DNA of 64,000 nt from Geosiphon pyriformis (taxonomy: Eukaryota; Glomeromycota; Glomeromycetes; Archaeosporales; Geosiphonaceae). A model generated the notes under the pieces. It made no database searches. It was given only the letters and a program-made list of their open reading frames with translations, and was not told where the DNA came from. Location: positions 103,925 through 167,924 of the forward strand of contig JAAOMT010000617.1 in NCBI GenBank assembly GCA_016748015.1, written 5' to 3'. Position numbers and translations under genes: made by a program. Shown piece by piece: positions 37,135 to 50,357 of this stretch (the first letter of the stretch is position 1; every line of letters begins with the position of its first letter).

Positions 37135-38678
37135 CCGTAAACTCCCGTGAATAAGCAATCCCTGTAAATAAGCAACCCTCCCTTTTTAAGTCTAAAAGTC
37201 TTAGAAAAGTTGAATAAGCAACCCCTTTATATATACCAAAATAAATTTTTATTTATTTATCTAATTCTAATTCTTCAGCAGAAATATTATCTTTATTTAC
37301 TATTTCATTTAAATCATCAATTTGATTACTAATTTCTGTATCAGAACTATATAATAAATCATCCTCAGTTCCATCTAATGCATTAGAAATTCCACATTTT
37401 TTAAATGATTTAATAATCATTTCTAAAGGAATATCTTTCCATACCTCTAAAATCCACTGGCAAATCAAATTATATTGTGGTTTTTTTGAAAATCTCCATG
37501 ACTCATCCATAATCGCCATTTTTCTCTCAATCTGTCTTTAAATGGTTTGTTTATACATACATCCAAAGGTTGAATAATTGATGTTAAACCGCCAGGAATA
37601 ATTGCCACATGAGTATTATTAACATTGCATTTTTGGCGTACTGATTCAGTTTTGTGCCCTTCAAATGAATCCATAACAAGTAAAGAGGTAGGTTTGGATG
37701 CTGTTGATATTCCAGGACGTTTGTTCCAAATTTGATCTATCCATTCACACATCAAATGTTCATCCATCCAAGCTTTTTCATGCATATATACGACAACGCC
37801 TTTGGGAAGATTAGGAGGAGTTCGTACACCTTTGAAAATTATCATAGGAGGGAGTTTGCCGCCATCTGCTGTTATAGCCAAGACACAAGTAAACCAGTTG
37901 TTCGAATTTGAATAGTTTTGGCTCCTTTTACATTGATTGTAGTAGAACCTGCCATGTCAAAATAAATGGGAGTTTCATCCATATTGACTATTTGAGAAAG
38001 ATTATACTGGTACGCTAGTCGAGATCGGATTATAAATCTTTGAAATTCGATGATTTTTTCATTCAAATCGTTGCCTAATGGCACTAAAGCAGTCGAAATT
38101 CTTCTTGATAATTCCGCTACAGTAATTTAATGGGAACAAGTGCCAAAAATTAGACGAATACGTCAAATCACATGTTTAGGATACAAAGAGCTTACGTGAT
38201 CACAAATGAGAAATCCTTTGGAATTAATATAGTATATTGACCAAATAGAATTTGTTAAGATTCTGAGTCTCATAATAATAGTATCCAATTTCCAATTCGA
38301 AACTCGACTTGATAATTTTTGCTACAATGAACCCAAGTTTCTTAAGATCAACATTACAAGTGCTATAGTATATACTGCTCGAAATCATGTCTCATCCAAA
38401 GGTATTATTTTTGTGTTGTTGCATTCACACAAGTATCTATTTCACCACATTTATAATAATCGAAATATCAGCTTCTAATACCAACGAAATGGCTCAATCA
38501 GATGATCAATAAATTAGCGACGCGATTGAAATTCGTAATAGATATATGCACACTGAATAATTTAACCATTGGACCAATAGGCATTAAGTATTCAAAAAGT
38601 CTCGTGAATAAGCAACCCCCCTAAAAAATCGATCCAAAATTGATGACGTAGGGGTTGCTTATTCACGGGAGTTTACGG
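37135..38678 (-). mobile_element. pogo/Tigger-type DNA transposon, inactive
   Basis: 1544 bp bounded by terminal inverted repeats CCGTAAACTCCCGTGAATAA at 37135 and its complement ending at 38678. The repeats extend for about 25-30 bp. Both ends are flanked by TA, the target duplication of the Tc1/mariner-pogo superfamily. GC content is visibly higher than in the surrounding sequence, so it arrived after its host LTR had decayed or escaped the process. Confidence 0.9.
37253..38140 (-). pseudogene. pogo-type transposase, frameshifted
   Basis: DDE_1 transposase. NMDETPIYFDM carries the first Asp, LLVMDSFEGHKT the second and SIIQPLDVCINKPFK the third. A short deletion near 37890, between IRTTG and FTCVLAITADGG, shifts the frame. 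A second shift near 37500 separates REKWRLWM from the conserved tail SFKKCGISNALDGTEDDLL. Upstream of 38085 the frame is degenerate, with a stop near 38115, and no intact CENP-B-type DNA-binding domain remains. Confidence 0.88.
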
Positions 38679-38790
38679 TAAGTAATTACTAAAATTAATA
38701 ATTAATTAATTTCAAAACATTAGTTAGAATTTGTGAATTTCAAATAGTTATAATTATAAAAAATTTGGTTTTCAAATAAAAATTTTATTT
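38679..38790 (-). repeat. Decayed LTR-B fragment, right of the pogo insertion
   Basis: ACTAAAATTAATAATTAATT and the following bases match the reverse complement of about 6100-6150 of LTR B (the GAAATTGGTAGCTAGTCAATT region). Together with 36990-37134 it shows the transposon landed inside an LTR. Confidence 0.55.
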
Positions 38791-41700
38791 TTTTAATTTG
38801 TTGTTTTAAATTAAAAATAAAGTAATTTTAAAGAAGATATATTTTTTTTAAAAAAAGCTCTTTTTTTATATAATTTATTATAATACTATTCCATAATTTA
38901 GTAAATTTTTAAATATTATATATATTGGAATATTACATAATCTAATTATTACATTTAATTATCATATATATTATACAAATTAAATTATTAATTAAATAAT
39001 AATATTTAATAATTTAACTAAATAATAAGTAATAAATTAAAATAATAATATATGCTAATTAATAATAGAAATTATAAAGATAATTTTATGTTAATTATAA
39101 TTTAATTTTCTGTTAATAATAATATTTAATTTAAATGCGTTTTTTTTTGGTTTTGAAATTATAATAATTATAAATAATGGCTTCAAATATGTATTTAAGA
39201 TTGCAAAGATTTCTGGTCAACTTTTTTTGGTTTACTTGCTATTTTAAAACAATTTTTTAATTGTAATTCTTGATTTATTTGCTAGAACATTTAGTTATGT
39301 AAAAATAGATTAAATTTTTAGCATTAATATTAATAATAATATTATTATTATTATTATAATAAACAATAGTATATTTGTTATATTAGAGAATAATTTCAGT
39401 AAAAATAATACTAAATATAATATTAATTTTAAAAAATGTTTTAATTTGAAGTTGTTTAATCTCTTTGTTGACTATTCTGTAATAAAAATTTCTATTTAAC
39501 ACAATTTTAGAAAATACAAAAAATTATTGAATTTTTGTTTGTTACTATTATTAAACAATATATATATAAAATTTCAGAATTTTATAATACTAATTATAAG
39601 ATTGTTTTTGTTAAATAAAATGATCTGTTAAATTTTTATTTTAATATTATACAAAAACAAATCAATAAAAAGTGCTAAAAATATAAGTTTAAAAATATTA
39701 ATATAAACAAATAAGTTTGTTTTAAAAATTTATTTTTATTAATAAATATGGTTATTATTAAGATATTAAACAAGTAATATAAAATTGGTAATCTTAATAC
39801 AATATAATTTTCTTAAAAACATTTGGTATTTATTTGTTAATAATATTTTGATAAATTTTTAACTAAAATTTTAATAAAAATAAAAATAAATAATTATTTA
39901 AGTTTTATAATCTGAAAAAATTAGTGTTTAAATTTGCAAAAAATTGAGATTAAATCTAAGTTTTAAGTTTGAATAAATTTTAAATATTTGATTATCTGTT
40001 AATAAAATTGAAACTTTTGTAATTAAAAATATTTTAAATAATAATTTAAGTATTATTAATATAAAAAGAGTTATAAAATTTTTAAGTATCATAAATTATG
40101 TGCTGTTAAAATTTTTAATATTAGAACAATTATCAAAAACATATAAACAATTTTATTAATAATAAAAATTAATAAGATTATAAAAAGTTAAATTAAAAAA
40201 AAGTAATATTAAATAAAATTTTAAATTTTTAACAATAGCAATATGTTTTTTTAAAGTATATTAATAATAAAATATTTAATAATATTATAAAACAAATCAA
40301 GTTAAATAAATTATTATTAGTTATTAATAATTTTTTTAATAACAAAATTATAAATTTGTTTGATATTTTTAATAAATTTTAAAAGCATTATAATAAGTTT
40401 TTTATTAATTTGTTATTGAATTTACTAAATATTTATTTGTTAAAAAAACTGTTTTTACTACTTAATAAAAAATTTGAATTTGAATGATCTTTAAACCTTA
40501 TAAATAAAAAAGTATTTTTATTAATACTTACTTATTATTCTAATTAAAACTGTTAAGAAAACACTTTTAAAAATTTTGTCTAATAAGATTTTTTTAGTAT
40601 ATAACAAGTTTGGTGTTTTTTATAATAATAACTTTTTAGTTTTAAAAAATTTTAATTTAATCTTTTATTTTTATAAATTTAATAATTGCTTTAATAAATT
40701 GTCTTTAATTATTGGTTTTAATCTTTAAATATTTTTAATTTGTGTAAATTAAATTTGATTTATAATTAATTAATTAATATTAATATAATCTGTTTTTTTA
40801 TTTATATTAATAATTTTTTAAGCAATCTAAATACTACAGATATAAAAGTCAATATTACAGCTTTTTTTAAAAATCTGAATTTGAGTCTAGATGTTAAAAT
40901 ATTTGGATTAGTATTTTTTACAATAATCAAATTATAGTTTATTGTATTAGTCTTAAAATGTATCTTTTTTTTATATAATTGAAATAATTTTTGACAATCA
41001 AACAGTTTTAGATACTTATTATTCAGAATTGGTTTTAATTTTGTCAAATTTTTATAATTATTGTTGAATTAAATGACAACATATTGTAAATATTATCAAA
41101 AAAAAATTTAAGTATTAATTAATATAAGATTAAAAATTATTTTGGTGTTTTGAATAATAAGAAAGCTAATATTCTAACTAATGTTATCTTATTTTCAGAT
41201 ATAGTATTTTCAGTTTGCATACAAGAATAATTTATTAAAATTAATAGTAAAATTGTTTCTGAAAATATGAAGCATTTTGTTTATAAAGTTTTTTAGACAA
41301 TCTATTGTGCTTATTAGAAAATTGAGTTTAGTATTAGAATTTTAAACAATAATTTGCTTGAAAACATAAACTAAGTCCGATCATTACTGGTTTGGTATCT
41401 TAATTCTTATATAATAGTTGAGTTTATAAGCAAAACTATAACTGAATATATTTTTATTTTATAAAAATTTTATATTACAGATTATTAGTAGTTATTTGTA
41501 AACATTTATATAACAAATATTATTATAATATTTTGTGTTTTATTTTAAGAAAATCAAATTTTTGAACCACATTTTTTCTTGTAAAATAGATACTAAAGTT
41601 TATAAAAAGTTATTAAATATTTATATAGTCATTTAGAAAGTATTATTTGGTTTATATAAATTATTATCATATATATCTCAATTAATTTTTTTGTGCTTTT

Positions 41701-43539
41701 CTGATATTATTATATATACTGTTTTGTATAAAAAATTTGTTTTTAAAAACTGATTTTATAAATCTTTTTTAGTTTTTAGAAATTTAAAATTGTTAGTTAT
41801 AAGATTATAAACTTTATATATAGTTTTAGACTAGTTATAAGAGTAATATTTAGCTTGTTTATTTTAAGCACTGTGATAAAACTGTATTAATAATTATTGT
41901 TAACTTAATATTTGTGTTATTTAATAGTATAGTTAAGCTACTTAAAATTTCTAAGATTTTTAAAATTAGTTTTAGTATATATAAATTGTATTTATTCTTT
42001 TCAAATATTAAAAATATAATTTTTATATATGTAAAAACATAGTATTGTTTTGATTAATTTAAGTAACTGATTATATATAATAAACATATAATTTATACTT
42101 AATTTAAATTATTTAGTTTAATGTATTATACTAAGTAGTATTTAGACTTTATTTATTAAACATAATAAAAAAAATTAATTGGTTTTGTAAAACATATATA
42201 AAGTTTAAAATTTTGTAAACTAAAATTATTTAAAAAATAGTTTAATTTAAATTAAAATATATAAGAAATTTTTTGAATTTTTTAAAAAATATTTTTCAGT
42301 TTTTTATCATATTTTACTATTTAGTTAAATATTTCTAAATTTTTTTTTAATTATAAAACTGCTAAGAAAAAGTGTAAAAATAAAATTTTAAAAAACTGGC
42401 TTTTAGTATTAACACAAATACTTTTTATAATGTTTTTTTAGCTGGTAAAATAGCTGGTTTAGATATTAAAAACATTATAAAATCAAATAATATAAACATA
42501 AAAAAAATCAGTTTTTAGTTTAACAATAAGAATAAATCTAATTTTAAGAATATTAATATAATTTTAAAAGACCAAAAATTATAACAAAATGTGTTTTTGA
42601 AAACTTTTTAAAACAATTAATTTTAGAATCAGTAATAATAATAATAATTTTTTAAATAAATCTATTTCTTTTTTTAAAGTTGTTAATTAATTTTTTGTTT
42701 ATAAATTATTTTGTTTTAGATATTAATTTTTTAGTTATAAATAAAAAATTTTCTTAATATAAATTAAAATCAATAAAAAAATTGTTTTTAAGTATAAATA
42801 GTTTTAAAAAAAAATATTTATTTCTTCAAAATTTAGTAATTATTCAAGTATTGTTTATTTTAAAAAAACTAATAATAAAAACAGCTAAATTAACAAATAA
42901 TAAAAATATTATAGTAAATATTAATTTCAAAAAATCTGCAAAAATTACATAAATTAGACCGTAATTATTAAAAAAATTTTTGTAAAAAAATTTAAAAAGA
43001 TTATATAAACTGTACTTGTTAATTATAATTCTATTAAGTTAATTAAAATACAATTAGTAAAATTGTAACAAAAAACTATAATATAAGAGTTTAATAGTGT
43101 TTATAGTTCTATAAAAAAATAGTTTATATTCATATTTTAAAATTATATATTTAACTGTTTTTTTTGTTTGTTTAAACTTATTAAAATAGTTTTATATTTT
43201 ATTTTTAAAACTATATTTACTAAAAATATCAAAATTTAAACTATTTTAATTATTAAATTTTAATAATATTAGATAATAAATATATTTTGATAAGTTAAAA
43301 AAATAAAGTTATTATGTATATATATAAATTTTATAAATCTTTTTGACTAATTATAGTAATTAAACAAAGTAATAATTAATAAACAAATAATACAAAAAAA
43401 ATATATTTTTTAATTTTATTGAATTTAAACAAATTTGTAAACTTCAAACCAGATTTAAATTAAATTAGATTTGTTAAAAAAATAACAGATTATATTAAAA
43501 TTTATAATATTTGTTATTATCAATAGAAATTTAAGTTAT
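38791..43539. other. AT-rich desert, mostly unreadable
   Basis: No gene recognised. Short frames such as 40802-41047 are products of A/T composition. The only structured segment I could align is repeat D copy 2 at 41395-42180. Confidence 0.55.
41395..42180. repeat. Dispersed repeat D, copy 2, heavily decayed
   Basis: GAGTTTATAAGCAAAACTAT and TAGTATTTAGACTTTATTTA match AGAGTTTATAAGCAAAGCTT (25210) and TAGTAGTTAGACTGTACTCA (25970). It is more A/T-rich than copy 1. Confidence 0.55.
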
Positions 43540-43810
43540 TAATTAACATAAAATTATTTTTATAATTCTTATTATTAATTAATATATATTATTGTTTTAA
43601 ATTATCAATTATTATTTAATTAATAATTTAACAAAATATTTAATAGTTTACCAAAATAATTAATAATTTATAAAAATAATTTGTAATTTATTAAAATATA
43701 TCTTTAATTTATCGAAATATTAGTAAAAAAAGTGCTAAATTATAGAATAATATTATAAAAAAAAGTTTTTTTCTTTAAAAAAATGTATTTTAGTTTAAAA
43801 TTATTTAATC
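43540..43810 (+). repeat. Decayed LTR-B U3, plus orientation
   Basis: Aligns with 14460-14840 including all of the 20-bp units. For example AGTTCACCAAAATATTTAAT appears as AGTTTACCAAAATAATTAAT. Nearly all changes are C to T or G to A, leaving almost no G or C. Confidence 0.75.
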
Positions 43811-43849
43811 ATTAATTAGTTACTATAAATTAATTCAATAAAAATCTAT

Positions 43850-44150
43850 ATTGAAAATTAAAACTTATAATAAAAGTTAATTTTTTTACAGAAATTTTCA
43901 TTTGTCAGCTTTTTAATAATATAATATTACTTTGCTGTAAAAGTCAATTTTTTTACAAGAAATTTTAACTGTAAGTTATCTAATAATATAATAAAAAAAT
44001 AAACACGAAAATAAAAAAAATGTAAAAAAATTGTCTTTGGTTCAAATCTAAAATTAACTAATTAATTACTAAAATTAGTAACTAATTAATTTTAAAATAT
44101 TAATTACAATTGTAAGTTTAAACAGTAGTAATTTAAAAAAGAAAAAGTAA
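43850..44150 (-). repeat. Decayed LTR-B segment, minus orientation
   Basis: Aligns with the reverse complement of 6080-6360: AAAAGTCAATTTTTTTACAAG against AAAGTCAACTCTTCTACAAA, and TAAAATTAGTAACTAATTAAT against GAAATTGGTAGCTAGTCAAT. It abuts the plus-oriented U3 copy, so two remnants lie head to head or a rearrangement occurred. Confidence 0.7.
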
Positions 44151-46877
44151 TTGGCATAAAATTAATTATTTTATTATAATCCAAAAATATATATAATTTA
44201 AAATATAAAAAAACTTGAAATAGATTACAAATTCTTTTTTATTATTATTTATAAACTAATAAATTAATAAAATATTTTAATTAAATACTTTATAAAACTT
44301 TAACCAAGACCAAGAAAAAACAAACATATAAAACAAAATTTTGCTTTTGGTATTTTTTGCTTATAAAACAGTAAATTATAATATAATTAATTATAAACTT
44401 TTTTACTTATTTTATAAATACATAACAATATTATTTATTAAAATTAATATTGTAATAATATCTTTTAAAAAAATAATTAAACTTAATAACAAGAATATTT
44501 TGCAATAAAAACTTGAAACAATATTAGACTTTTTAATAAAAACACAAATAATTACTTATAAAAAAATAAAAATATTTTAAGAAAAACTTAAAAAAACATA
44601 TAAAATATTTTTTTAAGTATTAGTAATTTAGTTTTTAAATACAGATTAGATTAAAACAATATTTTTAATAATAAGTTTTCAAGTTAATAAAAAAATCATT
44701 TATAGTTAACAAAATATTAAATAATAAATCTTATATTTTGTAAAACTAATGTTTATAATCAATTTATTCATAATACAAAAATTAAAAAATATAACAAAAA
44801 ACTTAATTGGTTACTAATTGTTATAGTACTGACAATATTTATTTATAATAAGCCAAAACAAATATAAAAAAAGTTATTTTAATTTCAAAATATTTTTTTT
44901 ATAATTCATAAATATTAAATGAAAAACTACTTAAATAGTTTGCTTACCATTAAATAATAAATAATAATAAAAAATAAAATTAGAATATACTTTGTTATTA
45001 ACTCTTAAAAAACTATAATAAAAAAAATAAAAAATTGGTAATAAAATAAAAAAATATATGTTTAAATACATAATTGTTAAAATATTTTTTTCTTTTAATA
45101 TATTTAAAAAAACAATAAAAAGAGTTTTGTTTATAGACAAAAAACTGTTATATAGAAGACAATTTAAATAAAAAACTTTGCAAAATTATTAAAAATATAA
45201 AGCTTTTAAAAAAAATAACTTTAAAAATTCAAACAAAAATTCTAAGTATTATATGTTTAGATGTTTTAAAAGTTTTAATTATTGCAAAAAGAGTCAAAAT
45301 ACTTATATAAAAGTTTAAATTTTTAAATTCAAAACTAATATTATTATAGTTTTTTTATATTTTATTAATTAAAAAGATTGAAAAATTAGTTAGCTTTAAG
45401 ATAAAAACTCCAAAACTTTCTTCAAATAATTTTATTTTATCAAAACTCAATCTTTTTAAAAAATAATATTATAATTAAAATTTTTATTTTTTAGTTTTTA
45501 TTTATTTATTTAACTATAATTAATTACATATATTAATTTTTGATATTATTAAATAACTATTTTATTTTTTTTACTATTTTTTTTTGATTTGTATAATAAT
45601 TAATTTTTATAAAATATATTAAGTAAACATTTACTGAGAAGTACAACTAATATTTAATATTAAATTCTAAAAGTATTAATATAAAACATAAAATTATACC
45701 AATGTGTTATTTTTGTTAACAGTATAAATTAATTTTTTATTTTCGGATTTTTTTGTTATTTTTTAAAAAGAATAGTAACTGAAATATTTATAAGACTTAT
45801 CTTGTACATAGAATTTTTATTGATTTAATTCGCTTATTAAAGTTGAATTATCTTTTGAATATTTTATTATCATACAATACTATTTTTCTTTGCTATTTAT
45901 TAATATATTATATCTAATTATAACAATATTATATAAAAATATTATATAATTTCATATAATTAGAATAAAAAATAAAAAATTGAAAATATTTTGTTATAAT
46001 TAGTTTATTAAATTAGAATTATTAACACATTTAAAATAAAAATTACAAAATTAATTATTTAATAATTTTTAATCAAAAGTATTAATTAAGCAAAATTTTA
46101 AATAAAAAATTTTAAAACCAATTTTTGATTCTTAAATAAAAAAAATTCGAAAATAATAATTTAAAGCCATTAATTTTTTGAAAATAAATTTAATATCAAA
46201 AATTATAACTTTAAGAGTATTTTTTTATATTTTATATTTTAATTATAAAAAGTAAATTAAAAGTCTAATTTAAGCTTATAAAATAAAATAAAATAAAATA
46301 AAACATTAAATTTAAATTTTTTGATTTTGTTAATAGTTTAAAAAATATATTTATAATTTTTAAATATAGAAACTATAATCAACAATAAAAAATAAATTTT
46401 TTAATTAAGAACTTTTTTTTATAATTTACAATTACAACCAAATTATAAAACATTATTTTTTTTATTTCAATATTTAAAAAGCTTTTTTAAAAGCAAACAA
46501 TATTTTTTAAAATTTTTTTTCTTAAATAATAAACATACAAACAGTTTTTAATTACTAAAAAAGCCTAAAAGCTTTTAATAAAAAATTCATAACTAATTTA
46601 TTTTTTTTGATCAATTTTTTTAATATTATTTAAATAGCCAAAATTAAAAAAAAATCTTTTTTTTTCAAAATTAATGCATTTAATTTCCTTAAAATATTTA
46701 AGAAAAATGTTTTTATTATTTTTTAGATTATAAGTTTTAATTTAAGCTTGTTTTTTCTTTTATAAAAAACATGTATTAATTTTAATTCTTTGGTGTTTTT
46801 ATTAGTTTTGTTGCAATTATATTAATTATAGTACTCAATTTTATTTTAATTATAATTAATAGCTTTTTTTATTTTAG

Positions 46878-46955
<78 letters not shown>

Positions 46956-48640
46956 TATTTACCAAAACTAATACTAATTATTATTTAATTGAATTAATTT
47001 TTACTAATTTTAAAAGCAAAACAAATTATATTTTTATATATAATTTTAACTAATCAATTTTTAAAATTTATCTAATTTTAAGAATTAAGTTAATAAAATA
47101 AAACCAAAATTTTTTTTTTGTTTTTGTTTCTGTTGTTATAATTTTATATAATATTTTTTTAACGAAATTTAGAATTTTTTAAGTGTTTTTAGTAAAATTT
47201 ATGGTATTTAGCTAAATTTACTAATTTATAACAATATATTATTATAAAATTTAGGTATTATAGAGTTATTAAATGCTATTATTGCTTATTAATTAATTTT
47301 AATAATAAAAAATATTATTAAATTTTTTTTTGATTAAATTATTGTTTTTATAATATATTTAAAACTAAATTAATTTTTTTTGATTGTATAGTTTTAAATT
47401 AAATATTATATTTGCTTTATTATTTGGTTTTTAATAATTATTATTTTATATTTTAAAAATTCTTAATAAAACAGTTATTAAAATTAATATTTTATAAAAA
47501 AATTATATTTGGTAAAAAACTTATAAATATTAATATTATTATAAATATAAAGTTTAAATTACTTGATTTTTGATTATAAAATTATATTTTTTGGTTATAA
47601 AGACTTTTTTTAAGTTTATTAATGTTTTTAAAATTTTTATTAATATGTTTTTTAACTTAGTATATTATATTAAAATTGTTGTTTTTTTTGTTATATGTGT
47701 TTTTTTGGTAAAGTATATAGATTTAAAATTAATTTACTTAAATCTAAGTTGTAAAATTTGTTAGATTTAATTAAAACCGTGTTAAATTAATTTAATAATA
47801 AATTCAATTATTTTTTTGTAATTATTAAAGTAAATCTTATTATAATTATTAAAATTTGGTTTACTTTTTTAAAAAATCAAATCAAAAATCAAATTAATTT
47901 AATTGTTAATTTGCTAAAAAACTTAAGCCAATTTATTAATTATTTTTAATAATATGTATAAAATATAAAAATAATAAAGTAAAAATTTAAAAATATAATA
48001 AGTAAATAAATTATTAAGAATAAAAAACTTTTAATAAGTATATAAGCAAATAAATAAATAAATATTTAATTCAAATAGTTAATTATATGTTAAAATTATA
48101 TAAATTGTATTAATTTTGTAAATTATTGGTTTTACATATGTAAATAATAGTTAAATTATATTTTGTAAAAGCAAATATTTTTTAAACAGTTTTAAAAATG
48201 ATTTATTAAAGTTAAATTTACTATTCAGCTTTAAAAATTTTTCATGTTAAACTATAATAATATATCTATTATTATAGTATTAAATTATAATATATTATAT
48301 TATTTTTAAAATTAAATTTAAAATTAATATAAGTAATTTTATATCTTTCAATTAATATTAAAAATTAAATTTTAAAATAAGTGTTATTATTTCAATTTTT
48401 AATTAATATTTAAAAGTTATTTATAAATATAAAAATTATTGATTTTTTAAAAAAGTGTTTTATATATATTAATTTAAAAATAATAAGCATTAATACATAT
48501 TTCTTAAACAATAAAAAATATATATATCGCAAATTCTTAATATTTGTAGATTTAGTATTAAAAATTTGCAAATAAATAATAATAATTTTTTTATTTTTTA
48601 TCAATGAACAATAACATGAATTAATCAACTTTTGGTTAAT
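44151..48640. other. AT-rich desert, no gene seen
   Basis: Extreme A/T content. The frames at 44931-45140, 47570-47764 and 48410-48628 translate to Ile/Lys/Phe/Asn-rich strings typical of random AT sequence. Confidence 0.6.
46877..46956. repeat. Trinucleotide microsatellite (AAT)n
   Basis: About 26 perfect ATA/TAA units without interruption. Confidence 0.97.
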
Positions 48641-49315
48641 AAAAATTGCTTATTTTGAACTTTGTAAAAATAAATACCACAATATTATAATTTCTGCACA
48701 TTGAATTTTGTCAGCAAAAACAAGAGAATATCCATCTTTCGAAAACATAATGGTTTAAACTTTTTCGAAACTATTTGTTCAATAATCAAAGTTTAAGGCT
48801 TGATAAACTCATGGTCATCTAGCTGCCACATTTCCCATGCTTTTAAATATTGGTACACGTGTTTTTAGCGCGAAAAAATTGAGAAATAATATTCTCTCTT
48901 CATTGGTAATTTTAGGAGGTAAAATATAGTAACATTACAAAGTTTTCATGTCTCGTTAAATTTTTGGTATTTCAATCAAAGAGGACCGTAGGCCAACTTT
49001 TGTGTTGTCTTTCTCAGAAGAGAAGAGAGGAGGGAACATACGAAAATTGTGATTTAATTTCTCTCATCAAAATAATTCCAGAATCTTTTTGGCTTCCCTT
49101 ACTATCTAGTTAAAAAAATATATAGAGAAGGAAAAAAAATTGTGGCTAGGATACCGACATCTTCAAATAGTTTTATTTGTTATAACTTGATTGATGAAAT
49201 TTTATACGTGAGTAAAACAAAGGGTCTATTCTTTAGCAATGTCATTTTGAGAAAATTCAGATAAAAGCATTACCTTCATGTGGAAGACGAAAATATACTT
49301 AAAATGGGGGGTTTA
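48641..49315. other. Transition to host-like composition, no gene identified
   Basis: GC content rises sharply near 48680. No frame or exon with a recognisable product was found. Confidence 0.45.
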
Positions 49316-49796
49316 TTATGATCTTTCTAGCTGCACGGCTTTGCTTATTTCATCAGACAATAGTTTAATTAGGAAACTCACGGCGTTGCTCAATCCTCGA
49401 AATAGAAAAATCAGGGAAATATGAACGTGATTTCTTAACTCTACAAAAAATTGCTTCAGGTCAAAAGATCTTTTACGGCCATTCGACATATCAGGATGGT
49501 AATGCTCTCTTAAACTTAAATCATGGGGCTTTAACAATCTGATTCGCTCTAAAAACGATTGATTGATTCCTTAATTTGTTTCTGGGATAACTTTCTAGTC
49601 TGCATTATAGCAAAATGTGAGCAATATATAAAGCAGCTACTTTCCATCGCCTGTGTAATGGATAAATATAAAAATCAAGTCGCAAAATGTCATCAATATT
49701 TCCGCCAAACAAGCGTGAACTTTTTCTCAAACCTTCAACAAAACCAATCACTCGTTTGAATCCCGCAATTGCAACTAATAGTTCCCAAAACTGCAA
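49316..49796 (-). CDS. Possible exons of an unidentified gene
   Basis: Two minus-strand frames look protein-like. 49796-49605 contains VAIAGFKRVIGFVEGLRKSS and HRRWKVAALYIAHILL. 49537-49316 contains LLKPHDLSLREHYHPD and FFVELRNHVHISLIFLF and ends with a stop. A GATTGCAG acceptor precedes the first at about 49791, and a GTAGGT donor lies upstream near 49855. The connection between the two blocks needs an intron or a frameshift. No family was recognised. A plus-strand frame (49687-50100) overlaps and competes with this reading. Confidence 0.3.
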
Positions 49797-50100
49797 TCAT
49801 ACCTTGGGGTCTAATCCCACACAAAAAAAATCATTATTAACAGAAGATGTTGCACCTACCATTTTTATCGGTAAAACTAAAACCTTGAATCGACCTATGG
49901 TGCAACCCATGTTCATTCTGAGCCCTACAATTGAATATGCCAATAGTTGTCACAGAGAAGAAGCTGAAATCAAAGGAGTCCCTGGAAACAAGAATAATCT
50001 CACTAGGGGTCAAAATCGGGAGATGGTCGAAATTGGAAAAGAAGATATATATCGTGATCTAACAAACGGAGCAGTACAGATTCAAAATGGCAGAGAATAA
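49687..50100 (+). CDS. Alternative hypothetical frame on the plus strand
   Basis: 137 codons from ATG, rich in Asn, Thr, Pro and Lys (MSSIFPPNKRELFLKPS at the start, DLTNGAVQIQNGRE at the end). No domain recognised. It overlaps a minus-strand reading with more globular-looking sequence, so it may be a shadow. It would converge on the kelch gene. Confidence 0.25.
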   Translation: MSSIFPPNKRELFLKPSTKPITRLNPAIATNSSQNCNHTLGSNPTQKKSLLTEDVAPTIFIGKTKTLNRPMVQPMFILSPTIEYANSCHREEAEIKGVPGNKNNLTRGQNREMVEIGKEDIYRDLTNGAVQIQNGRE

Positions 50101-50357
50101 ATCAAGTTATTTGTTCTAAATTTAGATGGTTTATTTTTCTAATTACAAAGCTACGCATAAATCTATCTTGAATGGTATAGGCTTTTTTTTTGAACTTTAT
50201 AGAAGAACGAGGTTGACCTTCAATATAGTAACAAAAGAAATCTAAGTCTAGTAAACAAAAACATTAATTACCGAAATATTTATAATTAAACCTATTTTAA
50301 AATGTCTTGCGAAAATGGTTGAATCACGCGTTCTCCACCCAACCAAATTTCATAAAG

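Noticed and set aside
43950-44060. tRNA-like T-loop GGTTCAAATC
   Set aside because: No cloverleaf could be folded and the sequence is explained as a decayed LTR-B fragment.
44931-48628. Short frames in the AT desert
   Set aside because: Composition is Ile/Lys/Phe/Asn/Tyr only, with no splice context and no similarity to anything recognised.
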